12,014 bases of DNA, from assembly GCA_018671205.1 (NCBI GenBank), contig JABHIC010000312.1, positions 1 to 12,014 of the forward strand, read 5' to 3'. This document shows, in pieces, positions 6,553 to 12,014 of the stretch. The translations under genes were made by a program, and so were the position numbers. The stretch comes from Gammaproteobacteria bacterium. Its GTDB lineage: Bacteria; Pseudomonadota; Gammaproteobacteria; GCF-002020875. How positions within the stretch are numbered: position 1 is the first letter of the stretch; every line of letters starts with the position of its first letter. The notes under the pieces were generated by a model. The model worked only from the letters and a program-made list of their open reading frames with translations. It made no database searches and was not told the origin of the DNA.

Positions 6553-7716
6553 TCACAATGGTTGCTTCCAATAAGATTCTACAGGAAAAATAGCACCCAG
6601 TATCACCGATTGATCCGCACCAGTCACGGAGGGCAGATTGCCACTCTCCCCTCGCAGAGTCTGTCGTGCCAACCAGGCAAAAGCCATCGCCTCGACCCAG
6701 TCTGGCTCCATTCCCACCGTCACACTGCTCTCTACTCTCCAGCCCGGAAGGTGGGCCTGTAGGCGTAGCAACAGCTGTGGATTATGAGCCCCCCCCCCAC
6801 AGACCCAGCAGTCACCGGTTTCAACCGACTGCCGCAATATTGCATCCGCAATCGTCATGGCGGTCAGCTCGGTCAGTGTAGCCGCACAATCATACACGCT
6901 GATGGCAAGACGCAGGGTTGGCTCTAACTGCTCCAACTGCTGATGCAACCAGTGGTGGTTAAAGTGCTCTCGCCCTGTGCTCTTGGGGGGCGGTTGTGCA
7001 AAAAAGGGGTCTGCAGACATCTGCTCCAGCAGCCGTTGGCAGACCACCCCTTGGGCAGCCCATTGACCATCCCGGTCCATCGCCTCCCCTTTCTGCTCAT
7101 TGAGCCAGCTATCTATCAACACATTGCCCGGGCCGGTATCAAAACCAATCACCGCCTCTGAAGTGGTGGATAACAGCGTGACATTGGCCATCCCCCCTAT
7201 ATTGACCACAACGCCCCTCTGTTGACGTAAAAACCAGTGGTGGTAGGCCGGCGCGAGTGGCGCACCCTGCCCCCCTACGGCAAGGTCGCGTCTGCGGAAA
7301 TCAGCCACTGTGGTAATCCCGCTGCGCTGGGCAATCACATTAGGGTCACCGATCTGCAGGGTAAAGGGGGTTGATGCGGTCGGTTCATGACGAACCGTCT
7401 GTCCATGGCTACCAATGGCCTGGATCTCTGCAGGGGTGAGTCCCGCCTTCTCAACCACCCGCATTGCCACCTCTGCAAAATGGTTACCCAGCTCCACATC
7501 CAGCGCTCCCAGCCGTTCAATCTCATTACTACCGGGTTGGCAGAGTTGCAAAATACGCTGCTTGAGAGGCGCAGGAATCGGCACCACCAGGGTTGCACAA
7601 ATGCGGGGAGGAGTGGTTGAAAAGTCTGCCACAACCGCATCTACCCCATCGACGCTGGTACCTGACATCAGCCCTACCCAATACTCTCCCGAGTGATCCA
7701 TGGGTTGATGAGCCAT
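6553..7716 (-). CDS. anmK: Anhydro-N-acetylmuramic acid kinase
   Basis: The 387-residue cytoplasmic enzyme opens and phosphorylates 1,6-anhydro-MurNAc with ATP to give MurNAc-6-phosphate, a step of peptidoglycan recycling. Visible family blocks are GLMSGTSVDGVDAV (15-28, ATP-binding loop), IGSHGQTVRHEP (101-112), DFRRRDLAVGGQGAPLAPA (139-157), VVNIGGMANVT (170-180), GFDTGPGN (191-198, with the catalytic Asp193) and PKSTGREHFN. The ATP-site CGGGAHNP is encoded partly by a run of nine G (6789-6797). The family end PSVTGADQSVILGAIFP is present. Length is near the usual 370. The first ATG (7716) has only a weak AAGCGG site; an internal ATG at 7701 (Met6) is an alternative that would remove five residues not seen in E. 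coli AnmK. It lies 16 bp after the histidine kinase gene, so it is likely in the same transcript. Confidence 0.96.
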   Translation of the reverse strand: MAHQPMDHSGEYWVGLMSGTSVDGVDAVVADFSTTPPRICATLVVPIPAPLKQRILQLCQPGSNEIERLGALDVELGNHFAEVAMRVVEKAGLTPAEIQAIGSHGQTVRHEPTASTPFTLQIGDPNVIAQRSGITTVADFRRRDLAVGGQGAPLAPAYHHWFLRQQRGVVVNIGGMANVTLLSTTSEAVIGFDTGPGNVLIDSWLNEQKGEAMDRDGQWAAQGVVCQRLLEQMSADPFFAQPPPKSTGREHFNHHWLHQQLEQLEPTLRLAISVYDCAATLTELTAMTIADAILRQSVETGDCWVCGGGAHNPQLLLRLQAHLPGWRVESSVTVGMEPDWVEAMAFAWLARQTLRGESGNLPSVTGADQSVILGAIFPVESYWKQPL

Positions 7717-7732
7717 CCGCTTAATCAGCGAC

Positions 7733-10700
7733 TCAACTCTCTTCGAGCATGAAAGGCAGGGTGATGATGATCTTCATACCGCTGTGTGGCCCCTCACTCT
7801 CCCCCCGGATCATTCCTCCGATACTATGGACAAAGTTGGCTGCTGAATGCAATCCGTAACCACTGCCCTGTTCCTTGGTGGTATAGCGTGCATTAAACAG
7901 GCTGTTGATTGTCCCCGCATCGTGACCACAGCCATTATCGGTAATGGACATCACAAAGCCAGCCTCCTCTTTATCCTCCTCAATCAGTAGCTCAATCAGC
8001 CCCTCTTTTTCGTGGTCTGCATGCCGCTCCTCGCTGATCGCCTCAACACTATTTTTCAACAGATTAAGCAGCAGCTGCATCAATCGGTTGCGTGGAAGAA
8101 AGACATCCTCCTGTGAATAGGTGAGCCTCACCTCTGCCTTCAGCTCAATCCCCTCCAGCCGATCCCCCAGTAGATGCAGGGTATCATTGACCATCAGTTG
8201 CAGGTTAAAGCGGCTGGCATGAACTATCGCGCTGGAGCTTTTCTTCTGTATTGCGATAATCTCCCGTATATGACCCGTTACCGATGCCAGATGCCCCAGC
8301 GCCCCATCGCCCCGTCGCTCTGTCTCCCATGCCACCCTCTCCAACACCTTCGCAGTCTCTATGAGTAGCTGCTGGGTATCCACCCATTTTGACTCAACCA
8401 CTGCCGCCTCTGCCCCCTCGGTTTTCAGCAGACTCAACTCCCCGGAAAAACGCTGCAGAACCTCCTTCAGTTGAACCAGAACTTTTCCCTTCTTGTCGAT
8501 CTGCGAGATATAACCATTCATCCCGGTAACCGCATTGCCAATGTTGTGGATAACCGTGGCCCCCATATCTGCAACCCCTGCCTGGAAAGCGGCATACTGC
8601 TCCTGCTGTTCCGTATGAATTCGCTCCCGCAGATCATTAATCACCATTACCACGCCCACAGACTCGTCACTGTCACGGTCTTCTGATTGTAACAGTGCAC
8701 TGCTCACCTGAACCGGAACTGCCTTTCCACTCTTGTGGAGGAGGCTACACTGGCGGGTGAAAATCTGCCCCTCGATGAGCCGACCCAGCGGACTCGTCTC
8801 AAACAGCAAGCGCTTACGTATGTCGGTAAACTCATTGAACAGGAGCAGAAACCAGTGAGCCTCCTCCAGCTTAACCGGGACAATACCGATCTCAACGGAC
8901 TTGGTCTCCCCCGCTTGGGTATAGAGCGGCAAGACTCGATCACCATTCATCTTCCGCAGCTGCGGCTCGCGGATAAATGTCTTGTAGATTTCTGTATGAC
9001 TCTGCCGCAGCTGCGGTGGAATCAACACCTCAAAGTGCCTCTTTGTCAACTCGTCAGTCGGCCAACCCGAGATCCACGCCATCTGACTATTAGCCACCAT
9101 GATCTCCCCCTGAGGGTTAATCACAAGCGCTGCCGTCAAGGTCTCCTCACAGAGCATCTTCAGTGACTCGAAGCTCTGGATCAGGTTGCTGACCTGATCC
9201 ACCGCAGAGAGTACTCCATCCATACCATCCAGAGAGAGGTCCTCTTCCAGCACCATCCCCTTCCACTCTTGTCCTAATAACTCTTCACTGAACAGGCCGG
9301 TAAGCTGTTCTACTTTTGGGTTGACCCGTTGAACCACACCCTCAAGATCGGAAACGATCAGCCCCTGATCCATAGAGCTGAGAATCTGCTCCATCTCACT
9401 ATTTTGGTTCATGAGTGTCTGGGTATTCTGCTCGACACGCTCCACCGAACCATTGATCCCCTGTTTCAATTGGGCCAGATCCCCATGATAGGGGGCCTCT
9501 ATCTTTTGTCCAAAACGACCCGCAGCGACTTCAGCACTCACTCGGATCGCATCCCCAATCGCCTGCTGCTGATGCCGAAACAACCGGTTAAGCGCCTCAC
9601 CCATCTGTCCAACCTCATCCTGACACTCCACCGCAATACGTATACTGAAATCCCCACTCTCATCAATCTTACGGATGGAATCTACGCTCCGCTGGACACT
9701 CCGCAGAAGTACACGGGCTAAATAGATGGCCACCAGTGCCGAGAGCAGAATCATTGAAAACTGGAAAAGCTGGTGATAAAGGAATACCCAGCGAGCCTCC
9801 CGTGCCTTGATCTGCACCTGATCCTGTAGCTGGTTTTTCAGTACATCAATCACCCCACTGACCTGCTCTATTCGGCTCGTTGCACTCTCAAACCAGGTAT
9901 GTGCATCTCCAGAGGGTTTAACAACCTGTTGATCCAGCGTTGCCAGGGCCTGCAGCGCGAGGCTATCATTAACCCTCAACGCTTGATCCATCTTGTCGAT
10001 GGTAACTCCACGACCAATCAGTTCACCCAGCTGCTCAACCTTTTGGTGATACTGTGCCAGGGCCTGCTCAATCTGTGACAGGGCTTCCAACTCCACTGTC
10101 GTGACCCCTTTCAGTGAGCGAAACTCAATGATGCTCTTTTGTGCCTGCTGATGGAGGGCATGGATTTGAGGAAACAGCCCCTCATCCTTACGCAGAACCA
10201 GGTTTTTAAAAAGGTAGATCATCCCCCCATAACCAATCTGCCCTCTGAGCCGCCCCAACACGGATACCTTGTCCATACGCATCAGGAACTGATCACGCAT
10301 CTGCACCACCTCTTCCAGTGCACTGCCCGCCATCAACTGCTGATAGGTGTTACGCTGATGGGGCGTTGCGTATTGCTGAAAATCTCTGAGGTGGTCCTCC
10401 TGAACCTGGCTCAGGTAACCGACCGCCCCACTGATCTTAGGGGCCACCACAACGCCCAGAAGAAGCTGCCTCAACACCGCACGCTCCTGACCCGCCCGCT
10501 CCTTCAACCACAGTAGAGCCGTCATCATCTGAAGCTGTCTGGAGATCTCCATATCCTGAACCGAAAGGGTCATCCCCTGGATGAGATAGAGTGCAGCCTT
10601 ATTCAGCCGAGAAAAATAGTCGAAAACATTCTCCACCGAACCCGCCCCTGGCTGCCTCTGATCGGCCGCCAGACGTAGCTCTTCCAGCTGTTGAAACCCC

Positions 10701-11077
10701 TTTTTCAGCTCACTCATCAGCTGCTGCAGTGCGGGTGCCATCGAGCTGAGATCAGCCTCTTTCAGTACGATAAGAAAGTGTTGAATCTGCCGATCTACCA
10801 GCTTTCGGTGAGTCACCAGATGTTTTTTCCACTCCTTCTCTTTTCCACTGCTCATGCCAACCGTGAGCCCACGCTCCAGTGCCAGCAGATGGGTCAGATC
10901 ATCCAACACCCCCAACCAGGTGACCATCTCCGTAACCCTCACCACATCTTCCACAACCAGGCTGTCCCGCTGGAGATTCTCTATCAGCATTACGCTCAAT
11001 GATGCAAGCGGAAAAAAGACGATCAAACCGGTTTTGAACAGGATTGAGAGATTATTGATACGCTGTAGTAATTTCAT
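7733..11077 (-). CDS. Membrane sensor histidine kinase with NIT-like sensory, HAMP, PAS and HATPase domains
   Basis: A 1114-residue kinase. After a first transmembrane segment (about 17-33) comes a mostly helical periplasmic region (about 40-425) whose first part resembles the NIT nitrate/nitrite-sensing domain, with ALERGLTVGMSSGK (66-79) and LKERAGQERAVL (191-202). TM2 is about 430-456, followed by HAMP (455-508) and a second HAMP-like stretch (508-560). PAS sequence runs from 560 to 820. The dimerisation H-box is GATVIHNIGNAVTGM, with the likely phospho-acceptor His844; this differs from the common HExxxP. The HATPase domain has N-box NLLKNSVEAI (1005-1014), G1 TDNGCG (1046-1051), F-box FNARYTTK and G2 GSGYGL (1071-1076), so it looks active. 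There is no receiver or HPt domain and no response regulator in the window. It lies 18 bp after glnE. The ligand is inferred from the domain only, and the NIT call is moderate. Confidence 0.88.
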   Translation of the reverse strand: MKLLQRINNLSILFKTGLIVFFPLASLSVMLIENLQRDSLVVEDVVRVTEMVTWLGVLDDLTHLLALERGLTVGMSSGKEKEWKKHLVTHRKLVDRQIQHFLIVLKEADLSSMAPALQQLMSELKKGFQQLEELRLAADQRQPGAGSVENVFDYFSRLNKAALYLIQGMTLSVQDMEISRQLQMMTALLWLKERAGQERAVLRQLLLGVVVAPKISGAVGYLSQVQEDHLRDFQQYATPHQRNTYQQLMAGSALEEVVQMRDQFLMRMDKVSVLGRLRGQIGYGGMIYLFKNLVLRKDEGLFPQIHALHQQAQKSIIEFRSLKGVTTVELEALSQIEQALAQYHQKVEQLGELIGRGVTIDKMDQALRVNDSLALQALATLDQQVVKPSGDAHTWFESATSRIEQVSGVIDVLKNQLQDQVQIKAREARWVFLYHQLFQFSMILLSALVAIYLARVLLRSVQRSVDSIRKIDESGDFSIRIAVECQDEVGQMGEALNRLFRHQQQAIGDAIRVSAEVAAGRFGQKIEAPYHGDLAQLKQGINGSVERVEQNTQTLMNQNSEMEQILSSMDQGLIVSDLEGVVQRVNPKVEQLTGLFSEELLGQEWKGMVLEEDLSLDGMDGVLSAVDQVSNLIQSFESLKMLCEETLTAALVINPQGEIMVANSQMAWISGWPTDELTKRHFEVLIPPQLRQSHTEIYKTFIREPQLRKMNGDRVLPLYTQAGETKSVEIGIVPVKLEEAHWFLLLFNEFTDIRKRLLFETSPLGRLIEGQIFTRQCSLLHKSGKAVPVQVSSALLQSEDRDSDESVGVVMVINDLRERIHTEQQEQYAAFQAGVADMGATVIHNIGNAVTGMNGYISQIDKKGKVLVQLKEVLQRFSGELSLLKTEGAEAAVVESKWVDTQQLLIETAKVLERVAWETERRGDGALGHLASVTGHIREIIAIQKKSSSAIVHASRFNLQLMVNDTLHLLGDRLEGIELKAEVRLTYSQEDVFLPRNRLMQLLLNLLKNSVEAISEERHADHEKEGLIELLIEEDKEEAGFVMSITDNGCGHDAGTINSLFNARYTTKEQGSGYGLHSAANFVHSIGGMIRGESEGPHSGMKIIITLPFMLEES

Positions 11078-11095
11078 TGTTCCAGCACTTTTTTA

Positions 11096-12014
11096 TTATG
11101 TTTTCACAGTTCCCATCAGCCGTTGCCATAACGCGATCACCTGTTTACGTTCCGCAACAAATTCCTGGTCTGAAAGCGTGGCCTCACGGCTCTGAAGGTA
11201 GAGGTGGTAAGCCTCACGGCGAAACAGACGATAGTGTCTGATCAGCATCGCTGCCTCCTCTTGGGTCAGGCGTGACTCCTCAGCCAGCTGCTCCAGCAGA
11301 CGGACATTATCACTCCACTGCAACAGAGCGGGTGAGAGTGCCGCCCAACGCAGTACCAGATACTGTACCATAAACTCGATATCAACCATCCCCCCCTCCA
11401 TCTGTTTGAGATGGATTTCACCCGCGCGGCAGTGGCCGAGTGAGCTGCGCATCTTCTCCCTCATCTCACACACCTCACTGCGTAGCTGCTCCGGATCACG
11501 CTCAATAGAGAGCACCTCTCGACGAATCTCATCAAAACGCTCACGTGCCTTGCTGCCGCCAAACACCACGCGAGCACGTACCAGGGCCTGATGCTCCCAG
11601 CTCCACGCCGCCTCTAATTGATAACTGCGAAACCCCTCCAGATCCGTCACCAGAAGGCCGGAGTTGCCATTCGGGCGCAGCCGGGAGTCAATCTCATAGA
11701 GTCGTCCACTGAGGGTACGGGTACTTAGCAGGTGGATCACCCGCTGTCCAAGACGGATATAAAACTCCCGCCGACTGGCCGGCACCTTTTTACGACTAAA
11801 AGGTGCCTCTGGCTGACCGGAATGGAGAAAAACCAGATCAAGATCAGAGCCATACCCCAGCTCTAGCCCTCCCATTTTGCCATAACCAATGGCCACAAAA
11901 CCGGGCTGCTCTACACTCTCACTGCGTCTGCGTGGCTGCCCCAAACGATGGGTAATCTCCCGCCAGGCGAGATGAAAAGCATGCTCAACCAGTGCCTCAG
12001 CTACCCATGTTAGG
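11096..12014 (-). CDS. glnE: Glutamine synthetase adenylyltransferase/adenylyl-removing enzyme, C-terminal part (cut by window edge)
   Basis: The frame is open from the right edge to the TAA at 11098-11096 and gives the last 305 of about 950 residues. The visible part is the second, C-terminal nucleotidyltransferase domain, which in E. coli adds AMP to glutamine synthetase, while the N-terminal domain removes it. Key residues are in GYGKMGGLELGYGSDLDLVFLH, with the metal-binding Asp pair in GSDLDL (11834-11851), then RLGQRVIHLLSTRT, YEIDSRLRPNGNSG and WSWEHQALVRARVV. The C-terminal helical bundle carries EGGMVDIEFMVQYLVLRWA and WSDNVRLLEQLAE. All align closely with E. coli GlnE. A TTG at 11944 is internal, not a start. 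GlnE responds to PII and glutamine in the nitrogen signalling cascade. The gene leads the run that continues into the sensor kinase. Confidence 0.96.
   Translation of the reverse strand, partial: LTWVAEALVEHAFHLAWREITHRLGQPRRRSESVEQPGFVAIGYGKMGGLELGYGSDLDLVFLHSGQPEAPFSRKKVPASRREFYIRLGQRVIHLLSTRTLSGRLYEIDSRLRPNGNSGLLVTDLEGFRSYQLEAAWSWEHQALVRARVVFGGSKARERFDEIRREVLSIERDPEQLRSEVCEMREKMRSSLGHCRAGEIHLKQMEGGMVDIEFMVQYLVLRWAALSPALLQWSDNVRLLEQLAEESRLTQEEAAMLIRHYRLFRREAYHLYLQSREATLSDQEFVAERKQVIALWQRLMGTVKT

Noticed and set aside
11942..11944. TTG at 11944 as the start of a short nucleotidyltransferase
   Set aside because: The frame is open to the window edge and the upstream residues match the expected GlnE sequence, so the gene is simply cut by the edge.
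1..12014. Search by eye for CRISPR arrays, tRNA/rRNA genes, insertion sequences, att sites and toxin-antitoxin pairs
   Set aside because: No repeat-spacer pattern, cloverleaf, transposase motif, terminal inverted repeat or small gene pair was seen; the coding density leaves little room.

Overview
The window reads as a stretch of ordinary chromosome from a gammaproteobacterium. The evidence is the gene set: comM (yifB), an argS directly followed by an FtsN-like SPOR protein, a CtpA-type S41 protease, anmK, a YajL-type DJ-1 protein, and a glnE whose second adenylyltransferase domain is close to the enterobacterial one. Base composition is moderately GC-rich and even throughout. I see no transposase, integrase, phage gene, tRNA, rRNA or CRISPR array. 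A sulfur-oxidiser or Chromatiales-like lineage is possible, but the sequence does not settle it.

Layout, left to right. (1) The 5' part of comM lies on the minus strand and is cut by the left window edge. It diverges across a 68-bp gap from (2) fetA-fetB, a two-gene plus-strand operon for an ABC iron exporter in which fetB overlaps the end of fetA by 14 bp. (3) This operon converges on argS and a SPOR-domain gene, both minus strand, with the SPOR gene starting 2 bp after the argS stop. (4) A 139-bp gap separates argS from a tight minus-strand run. In transcription order this run is glnE (cut by the right edge), a 1114-residue sensor histidine kinase, anmK, ctpA and yajL, with gaps of about 14-43 bp that suggest one transcript. 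The gap before argS is the only long gap on this strand, so argS-SPOR may have its own promoter or depend on read-through.

Functional themes. Three products act on or near the cell wall: AnmK recycles anhydro-MurNAc, CtpA is a periplasmic processing protease, and the SPOR protein probably binds denuded glycan strands at the septum. Two point to nitrogen control: GlnE adenylylates glutamine synthetase, and the kinase next to it carries a NIT-like (nitrate/nitrite-sensing) periplasmic domain. The kinase is the most unusual gene here. It has NIT, TM, HAMP, a HAMP-like repeat, a PAS that seems to contain a second complete PAS inserted in its middle, a non-canonical H-box (HNIGN) and a HATPase domain. 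No response regulator is present in the window.

I did not find a clearly new multi-gene system. The best leads are the glnE-linked NIT kinase with nested PAS architecture, a nine-base G tract inside anmK, an A7 slippery-type run in the SPOR gene, and some unexplained structure in the yajL-argS gap.
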